From: Lingula anatina
Taxonomy: Eukaryota > Brachiopoda > Lingulata > Lingulida > Lingulidae
Assembly: GCF_001039355.2 (NCBI RefSeq)
Contig: NW_019774047.1
Span: 170,800-234,799 of the forward strand
DNA length: 64,000 nt
Direction: 5' to 3'
The position numbers and the translations under genes were made by a program. The notes below the pieces were generated by a model. The model worked only from the letters and a program-made list of their open reading frames with translations, did not search any database and was not told the DNA's origin. Of the stretch, positions 26,501 to 49,673 are shown piece after piece; within the stretch, counting starts at the first letter, position 1; each line of letters starts with the position of its first letter.

Positions 26501-26923
26501 TGTAGTTGGCAGTTTTTTGTTGTTGTTGTTGTTTTGTCTGTTTGTGTTGTTTGTCTTGTTTACTTTGTGTTGTTTCGTCTTGGTGTGAGTGGCACCCTCA
26601 TATGTTGGATGATTGGTGTTCTGTTGAATGGTAATTTACGTCACCATGTATTGTCATGGTTAGAACACGCCTGGTACTGTACGCAAAAGAGTGGAGGCAG
26701 CATTGTTATGTACGTATTTTTATTTATTTAATGTATGTGTTTATTATAATTAATTCATTGTGACATTTGTATTAAGTTGAATTTTATATTTGTTTATTCT
26801 TTTACTTTCATTTGTTTCATTTGTTTCAATTATATTTCAGTTCACCGTTGCCATATTGTTTCTAGATGAGTGTAAATAAATGTTTATTCCTCCACCGAGA
26901 ATTTTGTTTTGACATTCGCTACA
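26501..26923 (-). mobile_element. candidate LTR of an LTR retrotransposon, copy in duplication 1
   Basis: Read on the - strand the segment begins TGTAG and ends CTACA, and the bases just before it are a purine tract, AAAAATGGGGAGGG. That is the arrangement of a polypurine tract followed by a 3' LTR. An AATAAA lies early in the segment. I see no gag/pol remnant next to it and no clear target-site duplication, so this may be a solo or truncated LTR. Confidence 0.4.
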
Positions 26924-27182
26924 CCCTCCCCATTTTTAGTTTTTGTGAAATGTAACTTACAAAATTTTAATAACCTTAAAAACTATCTATAAATTACTCT
27001 TGAGCTTAATTTTGGCAGGAAACGATATAATCCTTAATAAAGATATGGCATTATGACCTAAAAATATCTCAAAAAGCATTTCTGACAGTGCCAACAATTA
27101 AATCAACAAGGTAAAAATAAATTTTCAAAGTAAGAATTTGCAATGCATTCTGGTATTGAGAGAGAAAGTCTCATCCTACAGA

Positions 27183-27431
27183 CCATTCCCAGACCCTATC
27201 ATACTAACTGTGGATCGATCTATCTCCAAGGGGATTCTTGCTAAATTGTAATCAACTTAAGAAGCGGCTTAGATGTCTGTCACATCTACTGAAGCTGCTA
27301 GGGGGTAATTAATTATTGTTCAGCAGCTTCACTAAGCATGCCAAACATCTAAGCCGCTTAAGCTGAAGGCAATTTAGCAAGAAACACCTTGGAGATGGAT
27401 CAGTCCTTTTAGATGGATCTAGGTATCGGAA
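27183..27431. mobile_element. hairpin MITE (family 1), cut at the N
   Basis: Left arm 'ggatcgatctatctccaagg' through 'cttagatgtctgtcacatct'; right arm is its inverse through 'cttggagatggatcagtcc'. The arms almost meet, leaving a short loop, so the whole element is one long foldback. The last bases are lost at the N at 27432. Confidence 0.8.
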
Positions 27432-27432
27432 N
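27432..27432. other. single-N assembly join
   Basis: One undetermined base separates duplication copy 1 from a LINE fragment. Copy 2 reads straight through the equivalent position (28990) into different sequence. The N therefore probably marks a scaffold join of nominal size. Confidence 0.7.
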
Positions 27433-27660
27433 TCCCTATGTTTGGTGAGTAAGGGGCATTTTAAAAGAAAGTGTATTTCGTTTTCCACTTAATCTGAGCA
27501 TAACTTGCAGATCCTTTCTTCAGGGGGTATTGATTTTGGTTTTCTGTATCTGCCTCTTTGGATTTCTAAGTCATGTGCCCCTGTTCTAAATTTTGCCAAA
27601 TTTTGCATTTCATGTTTTGGTATAGGTGCTGTTGTGTACGCTTCCCTTTCATAATTTGTT
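27433..27660 (-). pseudogene. LINE ORF2 C-terminal fragment
   Basis: One - strand frame reads a peptide containing FRTGAHDLEIQRGRYRKP and ICKLC, then an in-frame TAA, then ENEIHFLLKCPLLTKHR. This matches, block for block, the C-terminal end of the LINE protein at 61246-61977 (ERGRYTRPK, FCPHC, EDEVHFLLEC). It is the CxxC...HxxxxC zinc-binding end of a non-LTR retrotransposon ORF2. The fragment lies between the two 1.33 kb copies and stops at the N. Confidence 0.75.
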
Positions 27661-27665
27661 TTAAT

Positions 27666-28989
27666 ATACTATAGAAACAAACAGATTGGAAATTACACTT
27701 ACAATTTCAAAGCTAACTGTAATGCCACATTATTGATTTTAAATTTCCTTTCAAATGTCCTGTTTATAATTTTACAATTACCACATAAAAAAAAAATCTC
27801 ACCACTCCTCGTTTCATTAATATTAATATTAAATACTGTTAAGAGATGAAAATGTTGAAAATTACAATTGTTCATCTAAATGTTTCAAAGTCTGAAAATA
27901 AGTAGATTACACCAAAACATGGTCACTGGCAGAAATTAAAAAAAAAACTGTCAAATAATAATCTGACATTACCTTTCATTTCTTATTTCATCCAAGTAAT
28001 TTTGCTAGCATATTAGTTACAACCTAACAAGAAAAATCAATTATACCCTCTGTTACCAACAGTGTAGTTGGCAATTTTTTGTTGTTGTTGTTGTTTTGTC
28101 TGTTTGTGTTGTTTGTCTTGTTTACTTTGTGTTGTTTCGTCTTGGTGTGAGTGGCACCCTTATATGTTGGATGATTGGTGTTCTGTTGAATGGTTATTTA
28201 CGTCGCCATGTATTGTCATGGTTGGAACACGCCTGGTACTGCACGCAAAAGAGTGGAGGCAGCATTGTTATGTACGTATTTTTAATTATTTAATATATGT
28301 GTTTATTATAATTAATTCATTGTGACATTTGTATTAAGTTGAATTTTATATTTGTTTATTCTTTTACTTTCATTTGTTTCATTTGTTTCAATTATATTTC
28401 AGTTCACCGTTGCCATATTGTTTCTAGATGAGTGTAAATAAATGTTTATTCCTCCACCGAGAATTTTGTTTTGACATTCGCTACACCCTCCCCATTTTTA
28501 GTTTTTGTGAAATGTAACTTACAAAATTTTAATAACCTTAAAAACTATCTATAAATCACTCTTGAGCTTTTGGCAGGAAACGATATAATCCTTAATAAAG
28601 ATATGGCATTATGACCTAAAAATATCTCAAAAAGCATTTCTGACAGTGCCAACAATTAAATCAACAAGGTAAAAATAAATTTTCAAAGTAAGAATTTGCA
28701 ATGCATTCTGGTATTGGCAGAGAAAGTCTCCTCCTAGGGACCATTCCCAGACCCTATCATACTAACTGTGGATCAATCTATCTCCAAGGGGATTCTTGCT
28801 AAATTGTAATCAACTTAAGAAGCGCCTCAGATGTCTGTCACATCTACTGAAGCTGCTAGGGGGTAATTAATTATTGTTCAGCAGCTTCACTAAGCATGCC
28901 AAACATCTAAGCCGCTTAAGCTGAAGGCAATTTAGCGAGAAACCCCTTGGAGATGGATCGATCCTTTTAGATGGATCTAGGTATCGGAA
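27666..28989. repeat. 1.33 kb direct duplication, copy 2
   Basis: Near-identical to 26104-27431. Differences are scattered substitutions and small indels, as between alleles or very recent duplicates. This copy runs on through the hairpin MITE's right end into unrelated sequence. Confidence 0.9.
28063..28485 (-). mobile_element. candidate LTR, copy in duplication 2
   Basis: Same TGTAG...CTACA ends and polypurine tract as 26501-26923. It is the same insertion carried along by the duplication, so it is not an independent insertion. An 85-codon frame inside it is an accident of a GTT-repeat tract. Confidence 0.4.
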
Positions 28990-28996
28990 CCAGTCC
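28739..28996. mobile_element. hairpin MITE (family 1)
   Basis: Complete version of the element cut at 27431. The arms 'ccaaggggattcttgctaaa' and the inverse 'tttagcgagaaaccccttgg' flank a central 'gggggtaattaattattg' loop. The ends read GGACCATTCCC and GGAACCAGTCC-like. Confidence 0.8.
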
Positions 28997-30601
28997 TAGA
29001 CCGCAATGTTGAATCTACAAGTATTCTGTGCAGACAAAATTAAAACCTCATTTCCTATAATCACCAATGACTGCTGAAATGTTTTGTAATCTGTAAACAA
29101 TTTCACAATTATCACTTGGTTAAAGTGTTTACTTGATAATCATAGTATTTATTGCCAAATACAAGCATTTACTTGAAACAAAGAGCAAAATGGAAAAATT
29201 AATGTGGAGCCACGAGCACATGATTGAGGAAAAACAGCGGAAAATGCAGTTTATGTGGTCTACCATTTATGAGCCAAATTCATAACTCTGGGATTAAATG
29301 ACACTTTTAGCAGGGATGCGAGTGCAATTTAGTGAAAAAGTCAGAAAATATGGTGTAGGGTCCAGGGGGCAGCCTAGGCCAATGATATTTTTGGCTCCCA
29401 AAAAGTCGGAAATCCGTTGATAGCCAGAAAAATCTCATCTCTGCAATAGATTTCTAAAAAAAAATTCAATAGCACCCCACTTTTATCTCACAGAAATTTC
29501 AAAAGCTCCATTTTGCATTTCCTTTTGTGAAATAAATAGGGTGCTAATGACACGGAACCTTATCAAAAATATCCTTTAACACAGCTTAATTGTCATGCGA
29601 TAAAGTCATATACAAATAAAGGCCATGGTAATGTACAACTTGCTGTGCCATCAATAAATCCACAGATTCTAATGTATACATTGTCATGGATTCACCTCAA
29701 AAGAACTTGACACATATCTGGGCAAGATATCTAAACTGCAACTATGAATGTATTCAAGTGGTGCTTGTATAATTGTTTACCTTTACCAAGGAGGTGATGC
29801 CTTTGCCTTTGTTTGTTAATTAATAGCCTAAGCTAGCTACCTCCAAAACATTGTGGACAGATTTTGATAAAATTCACAGGGTTTGTCAGAAATGGGCTAG
29901 CATATAAAATTGTTTAGATTTTAATGATGATCCATTAATTAATTCAGGATGAGAACTCGGCCTAAGTCTGCACTCTTTAAGTGCCTTTCCAGTTGTACAT
30001 GTTCTTTACTTGCAATGTTTTACACAGGAATATCTGTACACCCTAAACGTGGTTTGGAAACATTTCTAAGATATATTGCCCATTTACAAAATTCAATAAC
30101 ACTTTATTCATGCCTTTTATCTTTAACAATATCATTGTCTTGGGAATCTTGATAATGGGCACTTTCATAAGGGTGGAAATTCAGGAAATACAATTTTTTT
30201 CTGCTATTGGCATACATTTGCTGTCAGGAGAGAAAAATAGGTCATGGACAACAGAATAGGGATTTCACATACAAAATGAGAAAAAAAATTAACCCAATTT
30301 TCTAAAAATTAGATAAAAAAGGTTTCAGCAAAAACCAAACAAAAACCAAACAATTTCGTACATGCCTGCTTCAGAGGGGAGTCATCTGAAACTCATGTGT
30401 GGTCATAATATAACAGCACAATAATTTAAGAGAGAGAAAGAGAGAGAGAAGAAATAATATGATCATGTATAGCATTTTCAGGTGATATGAGAGGAGCTCT
30501 TCTCGCCAGATTTTTTTGTGCCCATGTTAGCAACAATCACACTACCACTGATGCGATCATAGTACAATGTGTCTGAAACAGATTAGAACTTCAATTTTAT
30601 A
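28997..30601. other. noncoding stretch, no gene seen
   Basis: AT-rich. It contains a GA-rich microsatellite at about 30430-30452 and a segment (about 30460-30560) related to 43260-43350. No helicase exon is recognisable although DDX1 exon 18 ends just above. Confidence 0.4.
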
Positions 30602-30698
30602 TATGTAAATAGAAGTGCTATTGTGTATGAAACTTGTGCTATGTATAAAACAGATTAGCAAGTTAAGGAAATTCATGTCTTAGCACTTCTATTTACGT
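30602..30698. repeat. short hairpin with 16-base perfect arms
   Basis: GTAAATAGAAGTGCTA near 30605 and its exact inverse TAGCACTTCTATTTAC near 30680 enclose about 60 bases. A related inverted pair occurs near 43530-43575 ('cacttctatttacgt' and 'atgtaaataggggtgc'). Probably the core of a small foldback element. Confidence 0.6.
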
Positions 30699-30753
30699 AC
30701 ATTTTCTGATTGATGTATATAGGAGTGGTAACTTCCAAAACAACGGCACTTAC

Positions 30754-43838
<13,085 letters not shown>

Positions 43839-43891
43839 TTTGTTGTCGTCAACTTTCGCCGGGTCTCTCTTGCTGTAGCAGCTCCTTGCAC

Positions 43892-43892
43892 N
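43892..43892. other. single-N assembly join
   Basis: One undetermined base directly precedes 'tttgtcaaataat', which is also where homology with the second copy begins at 47947. It is therefore the left edge of the duplicated block, 54 bases upstream of the DDX1 start codon. Confidence 0.75.
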
Positions 43893-43918
43893 TTTGTCAA
43901 ATAATCCCCGTTAGAAGG

Positions 43919-43958
<40 letters not shown>

Positions 43959-43969
43959 AACGCAAATAA

Positions 43970-44340
43970 AACTAAACCGTGGCGTAGATGGAAAAGGATA
44001 GAGGTCAATGACCATCCCCACGTCAGCACCATTTTAAGGAACTACATGCGGAGAGAAAGGAAATATTATTGACGACGCAGACTTTTCTTTTTTAAATCGA
44101 TCACTCAATCAAAAGAATATGGTTTTATTGTGCAAAAGGACCTACGAGAGGGCACATTCGTGCTGGTGACTGCACGATCGAGGGGCAAGGTCGTTGTCGT
44201 GATGAGCTGACGTGCCTCATCCGGGATTCGATTTCGTGACTTCTCGTTACCATGGTTGGTGACGCTTTGTATTGTCTTTTTTGCATCCATGCACGCTAAC
44301 CGACTACACCGTGACTGGCCCGCCCACCCTCCGTACGTAC
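43970..44340 (-). repeat. tRNA-related SINE, unit 1 of copy A
   Basis: On the - strand a tRNA-like head has a B-box-like region ('cacgaaatcgaatcccgg', cf. 'gagttcgaatcccgg' in the sister units), an A-box-like 'cacggtgtagtcggttagcg', and a body running to 'cctctatccttttccatc'. Sister units are at 44545-44945, 47985-48410, 61985-62170 and 62290-62620. Confidence 0.6.
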
Positions 44341-44349
44341 GAGGTTGAG

Positions 44350-44540
44350 AAACAGGGACCCAATACAGGGAGGGGTGCATAAAAAGACAAAACGTACGAC
44401 TGGTAAAAGCAATAGAGGCGATAAGAAATAAAACTTTTTTCTCTGATAATCCCACCGAGAATAGGCCTATAGTTCATTTTGATGAAATTGCAGTATGACA
44501 GGCAAGGCCCCATACAGGGTAAGATGTAGCTCAATTCAAG
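44350..44540. repeat. dispersed segment shared with 60775-60955
   Basis: The two segments share 'aggggtgcataaaaagaca', 'cgtacgactggtaaaagcaa', 'ttttttctctgataatccca' and 'tgacaggcaaggccccata'. At 60955 the sequence is interrupted by a LINE, whereas here it continues into 'agctcaattcaagttagatc'. It therefore shows the empty target site. Confidence 0.7.
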
Positions 44541-44544
44541 TTAG

Positions 44545-45100
44545 ATCTGTGGCGTAGCTGGAAAAGGATAGAGATCAATGACCATTCCCACGTCAGCACC
44601 ATTTTAAGGAACTTGAAGCGGAGAGAAAAGAAATATTATTGACGACGCAGACTTTATGCTAATAGGTTCTTTTCTAAATCGGTCACTCAATTAAAAGTAG
44701 CCTATATGGTTTAATTGTGCAAAAGGTAATTTGCTAGGACCCACGAGAGGGCGCATTCGTTCTGGTGACTGTCCGATCAGATCGAGGGGCAAGGTCGTTG
44801 TCGTGATGAGCTGACGTGCCTCATCCGGGATTCGAACTCGTGACTTTTCGTTACCATGGTTGGTGACGCTTTGTATTGTCTTTTTTTGCATACATGCACG
44901 CTACCGACTGCACCGTGACTGACCCACCCACCCTCCGTACGTACGCCTTTCCTTTTATAGTAATCAAAAGCAAATTTTTCAGATTATTTCTAGGACAAAA
45001 AAGTTACGTTCAACGAGCCGGGACTCGAACCCGTGTACTAACGACTAGTCATGTGCAAGGAAATGGAGTTACCACGGAGCCACGGAAGCTTCGTTGGTAA
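44545..45100 (-). repeat. composite of two tRNA-like SINE heads
   Basis: Two tRNA-like modules face the - strand. One is at 44720-44930 with B box 'gagttcgaatcccgg'. The other is at 44985-45095 with A-box-like 'gtggctccgtggtaactcc' and B box 'gggttcgagtcccgg'. The same pair recurs at 48180-48565. Neither folds as an intact tRNA gene because of insertions between the boxes. Confidence 0.6.
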
Positions 45101-45472
45101 ATAGTGAATCAAATGGAAACTTTCGATCTTGTCAGGGAGAGGACCAGATTAATTAAAAGTGCTAGTGTGAATGGGATACATGATGCACTAAGCCGTGTCT
45201 GAGAACCTGACACGAAGAATTCTTACACAGCTGACTTTTTTTTTTAAATTAGTTTGTTTTAATTAGTTTGTTGTATACCCAGATTTAGCTTGCCTTAACC
45301 AGTGACACTGGAGAGTTCAATGGGTTCAATCGCGACTCACAGCAGGCGGATTTTAGTTTTAGCGAGGCCCTAAGAAGCGGATACCGTAATAAAAATGTTC
45401 AAATGTACAAAAACTGGTGCGTTTTCCATTTAAGCAATTGCGGCAATGCGAATTTCGAGTAAAACATATTTG

Positions 45473-45813
45473 TTTATTGGAATGTATTTCTGAATTACAA
45501 GTTAAGAAAATTCACTAATTCATTAAAGACACAAAACAACTGTCACTTTTACTTTAAAATATTTTTTTTATTATTTCGATAAAGTTAGTTACAGTATTGA
45601 TAAACAAAGTATCACGTTTTCAATAATTAATATTTTAAATAACAATCCATGTCTGCAAGGTTGTGTCAATGATCAAAATACAACGTTGAGTCAACGTCAC
45701 ATTATGACGGTGTTTTGACGTGGTTGGATCAACGTTGATTTTACGTTGAATTTAGGTAGATCAACGGCAATTCAACGTATCAACCTGTTTTCAACGCTAC
45801 TATGCCTGCTGGG
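45473..45813. repeat. CAACGTTGA-rich dispersed repeat, copy in block A
   Basis: Homologous to 49075-49425 and 59170-59500. The right half is packed with CAACGTTGA-like nonamers in both orientations and ends 'actatgcctgctggg'. Block A has lost 11 bases between two CAACG direct repeats compared with the other copies. Confidence 0.7.
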
Positions 45814-46795
45814 TCAGTCTTTTACGTACTTCACAGCTCAGTCCTTGCCGTCTGACGTGAACACTCCCAGCTCAGAAATAGCTTTCTGGTTAATTTTTAA
45901 CTCTGAAAGATCACGCCATTCCTTTTGTTCCTGTTTTGCAGTGATACGTCACCCACGCGTGATCTTCATATCTTTATTTGCAGAGGGCATGCACTGCAGC
46001 AGTGCACGTGAGACGTTTATAAAGCATAAAGATAATAATAAAATTAATAAAATTAATCCTTTCTTAATCCCCAAGGTATATCCTATACAAAACTGTTGAG
46101 AAAATCACAGTCTATAAATTAAACCCGCTTTTGAGTTCTAAATTTTTGCTTTGTTACGTGAAAGATTTTGCTGTTTTGGATATTGATATTCCTTGGCCAT
46201 GAGGGGAAAGTGTTGAAATCTCAAGGTAAAGTTATTATTACATGTACTACTTTATTAATTAATTAATTTGTTGATTTATTTATTATGTGTGTGATATGTA
46301 GGCCTACGTCCCATTTTACCTCTCCCACGCACCCTTAATTAATCAGTTGTTTGAACGTTGGTTTCTAAGCTTGATTTCATTCGAATGGTTTCTAATTTCT
46401 ATCGGTAAGACATGTTCAATGTTGAGAAATAACCAAGGTTAATATTTTGAATTCGGTAAATCGCAATTGTCTTGGTCTATATTTAACTTGTGAACTGACC
46501 CAAATGGGGACAGCGCAGGGCATGGGTAGCTTTTGAGTTACATTTCAAAATAGAAAAAAGAGAAGAAGAAATTAGACACCCAGCGGGAACCAAAATAATA
46601 TCGATGACATATTTATATGCTATTGAAAATAACCGAATGCTTCTTGAAACGGGCTATTCTGAGACGAGACATCCTAACTTTTAAAGTGTTTTTGTCCTAC
46701 ATTTTGACCACGACGCACATAGGCTATTGCCTTTTTACTATCGTCCTATTTATTGACCTTATTGTTTGCGTCACACTGTACATGTATATATTGCG

Positions 46796-46804
46796 TATAT
46801 AAAA
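46796..46804 (+). promoter_or_regulatory. TATA box of sulfatase copy A
   Basis: TATATAAAA lies 49 bases before the start codon, at the same spacing as in copy B. The upstream sequence 'tttgcgtcacac' is also conserved between copies. Confidence 0.6.
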
Positions 46805-46844
46805 CACAATGCGCCAACAGAAGACAGTGTCTTGATCACAAATC

Positions 46845-47320
46845 ATGGCTCCAGTCAAAAGTTTGACTGTGCTCGTGCTTGTTGCGGGTCTTTGCTCCAG
46901 TTTTACATATGCCAAGCTTCCAAACATTGTGTTTATAGTTGCAGATGATTTAGGCAAGTCACATGTGTACTCGTACCTTCAAAAATGTCGAATTATATAT
47001 TCAGTTAGAAGAAAATATACTATTTAATACACCAGTGCAATAGAAGCGGGGGTGCATCATATAGCTGCTGTCGATGTTTTTTGATCAAGCAAAGGTGTCG
47101 TTTTTTCTTATATATGCTTTTGATCTATTGTTACTGTTTCAGGCTTCAACGACGTGGGTTTTAACAACCCCGATATTTTGTCTCCCAACATCGATAAACT
47201 AGCCAGCGAGGGAGTGATCCTCAATCAGAGTTACGTCCACCCCTTATGTACACCGTAAGTAACACGTGCGTCAAATTTATCTTGTTGTCTTGTTTGGGAC
47301 TACCCTTAAACCTAAGCTTC

Positions 47321-47377
<57 letters not shown>

Positions 47378-47776
47378 TTTCCTTGGCTAACATCTTTGTT
47401 ACCAATATTACATGGACACATGCACACGTCCTACCCTATCAGGAACATTAGATTCTTTGTCAGACGGGGACCTGGTGTACATTGTTTAGCTGAGTTGCCA
47501 ATATGTGACTCGGCCTCGGCTTACATGCTCATGAGAAAATGCTCACTCGTGAGAAAATGTGGTCTTTTCTTTCGCTGTGCTTGTGTAGGTTACAAGGTTA
47601 CATGACCCTGACGTCTTTAAACTAAGAGAAGGAAGCATTTCATATCCACTTGGCTCATAGTCAGGAAAATTTTGTTCCCTTTTCCAGATCTAGAAGCGCC
47701 TTTTTGACAGGTCTGTATCCATGGAAGACGGGCTTGCAACACATGGTTATATTTCCGCTGCAGCCGGTGTGTGCTC
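46845..47776 (+). pseudogene. ARSB-like sulfatase, partial duplicate (exons 1-3 only)
   Basis: Exon 1 46845-46953, exon 2 47143-47254 and exon 3 from 47688, cut by the N at 47777. It encodes the signal peptide, the first metal-binding Asp pair and the C-T-P-S-R formylglycine site, then stops about 30 codons into exon 3. Everything after it up to 50426 is the upstream part of copy B. The exons differ from copy B by almost only silent changes (codon 4 is Val here, Asp there), while introns differ more. It cannot encode a working sulfatase as assembled. I read it as an allelic fragment; a true partial tandem duplicate is the alternative. Confidence 0.85.
47328..47374. repeat. (TA)n microsatellite in sulfatase intron 2, copy A
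   Basis: About 23 TA units. Copy B has a compound (CA)n(TA)n array at the same place (50904-50984), so the locus is length-polymorphic between the copies. Confidence 0.95.
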
Positions 47777-47777
47777 N
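47777..47777. other. single-N assembly join
   Basis: One undetermined base interrupts sulfatase exon 3 of copy A. The sequence after it (47778-47946) has no match in copy B's exon 3 and is probably the true neighbour of DDX1's upstream flank. Confidence 0.7.
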
Positions 47778-47984
47778 AAGCTCGAATTTAAAGATGAGCC
47801 CTTAAAGATAAAACACAAACAGTTCAAAATCAATTATCTAAATAGGCCTATGTTAGGTAGGTTTTAGCAACCTTTGCAGCCGGAAAAAGTCTATGGCTCC
47901 TTAACATGTTTTTAAATACTAGGCCTACTCATATCTAAAACATATTTGTCAAATAATTTCGCCTAGAAGATGTCATTTTTTTCT

Positions 47985-48565
47985 GCTGAACGCAAATAAA
48001 ACTAAACCGTGGCGTAGATGGAAATGGATAGGCCTAGAGATCAATGACCATCCCCACGTCAGCACCATTTTAAGGAACTAAATGCGGAGAGAAAGGAAAT
48101 ATTATTGACGACGCAGACTTTTCTTTTTTTAAATCGATCACTCAATCAAAGGAATATGGTTTTATTGTGCAAAAGGTAATTTGCTAGGACCCACGAGAGG
48201 CCGCATTCGTGCTGGTGACTGCACGATCGAGGGGCAAGGTCGTTGTCGTGATGAGCTGACGTGCCTCATCCGGGATTCGAACTCGTGACCTCTCGTTCCC
48301 ATGGTTGGTGACGCCTTGTATTGTCTTTTTTACATCCATGATTGTCTTTTTTACATCCATGCACGCTACCGACTGCACCGTGACTGACCCGCCCACCCTC
48401 CCTACGTACGCGGTTCCTCTTATAGTAATCAAAAGCAACTTTTACAGATTATTTTTTGGGACAAAAATGTTAAGTTTAACGAGCTGGGACTCGAACCAGG
48501 GCACAAACGTCTTCTCATGTACTAGGAAACGGAATTACCACGAAGCCACGAAAGCTTCGTTGGTA
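47985..48565 (-). repeat. composite tRNA-like SINE, copy in block B
   Basis: Same two-head arrangement as 44545-45100: one head with 'gagttcgaatcccgg' and one with 'ggttcgagtccc'. A 25-base tandem ('attgtcttttttacatccatg') is repeated at 48318-48362. Confidence 0.6.
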
Positions 48566-49074
48566 GAAGTGAATCAAATGGAAACTTTCTATCTTGTCAG
48601 GGAGAGGACCAGTTTGGACGCACATGTATATATCTGCTATTGCAATCGATAATCCTGGTGCCCTATTTCATACCGCGCAACCCAAGTCCCCGACCATTAG
48701 GCTATCCACATTAGAACGTTAACCGCGATAGGACCGAGGTCAGGCCTTGACCGCGGTTAAAAGTGCTAGTGTGAATGGGGAACATGGTGCACTAAGCCGT
48801 GTCTGAGAACCCGACACGAAGAATTCTTACAGAGCTGACTTTTTTTTAAATTAGTTTGTTTTAATTAGTTTGTTATATACCCAGATTTAGCTTGCCTTAA
48901 CCAGTGACACTGGAGAGTTCAATGGGTTCAATCGCGGCTCACAGCAGGCGGGTTTTAGTTTTAGCGAGGCCCTAAGAAGCGGATACCGTAATAAAAACGT
49001 TCAAATGTACAAAAACTGGTGCGTTTTCCATTTAAGCAATTGCGGCAATGCGAATTTCGAGTAAAACATATTTG

Positions 49075-49425
49075 TTTATTGGAATGTATTTCTGAATAAC
49101 AAGGTAAGAAAATTCACTAATTCATTAAAGACACAAAACAACTGTCACTTTTACTTTAAAACACTTTTTTATTATTTCGATAAAGTTAGTTACAGTATTG
49201 ATAAACAAAGTATCAGTATCACGTTTTCAATAATTAATATTTTAAATAACAATCCATGTCTGCAAGGTTGTGTCAATGATCAAAATACAACGTTGAGTCA
49301 ACGTCACATTATGACGGTGTTTTGACGTGGTTGGATCAACGTTTATTTTACGTTGAATTTAGGTAGATCAATTCAACGTAACAGCCTGTTTTCAACGTTG
49401 ATCCAACGCGACTATGCTTGCTGGG
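49075..49425. repeat. CAACGTTGA-rich dispersed repeat, copy in block B
   Basis: Matches 45473-45813 and 59170-59500. It ends 'tcaacgttgatccaacg' and 'actatgcttgctggg', keeping the 11 bases that copy A lacks. Confidence 0.7.
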
Positions 49426-49631
49426 TTAGTCTTTTAGGTACTTCACAGCTCAGTCCTTGCCGTCTGACGTGAACACTCCCAGCTCAGAAATAGATTTCTG
49501 GTTAATTTTTAACTCTGAAAGATCAAGCCATTCCTTTTGTTCCTGTTTTGCAGTGATACGTCACCCACGCGTGATCTTCATATCTTTATTTGCAGAGGGC
49601 ATGCAGTGCACGTGAGACGTTTATAAAGCAT

Positions 49632-49632
49632 C

Positions 49633-49673
<41 letters not shown>
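49632..49673. repeat. (AAT)n microsatellite
   Basis: About 13 AAT units upstream of the sulfatase. In block A the same position has only a few units ('aataataataaaattaata'), so it is polymorphic between the copies. Confidence 0.9.

Larger units (their letters stand above)
26104..27431. repeat. 1.33 kb direct duplication, copy 1
   Basis: The copy is near-identical to 27666-28989 with small indels. It contains a candidate LTR (26501-26923) and a hairpin MITE (27183-27431). It ends exactly at the single N at 27432, in the middle of the MITE terminus, which suggests a contig join more than a biological breakpoint. Confidence 0.9.
43893..47776. repeat. 3.9 kb duplicated block, copy A (probable unmerged haplotype)
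   Basis: The block aligns in order with 47947-51436: SINE-like units, the CAACGTTGA repeat, the sulfatase promoter and exons 1-3. It is bounded exactly by the single Ns at 43892 and 47777. Divergence from copy B is a few percent, plus indels. For example, an extra SINE unit is found only in A, and about 150 bases at 48615-48763 only in B. Exact coincidence with Ns favours an inserted alternative-haplotype contig over a real tandem duplication. Confidence 0.85.

Noticed and set aside
26534-28325. Two near-identical 65-codon frames (MSVCVVCL...)
   Set aside because: They are conserved only because the whole 1.33 kb segment is duplicated. The peptide comes from GTT/TGT repeats inside a candidate LTR and has no splice or motif support.
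44720-45100. Functional tRNA genes
   Set aside because: The box spacing is too wide and the modules recur as dispersed copies, so they are SINE heads.
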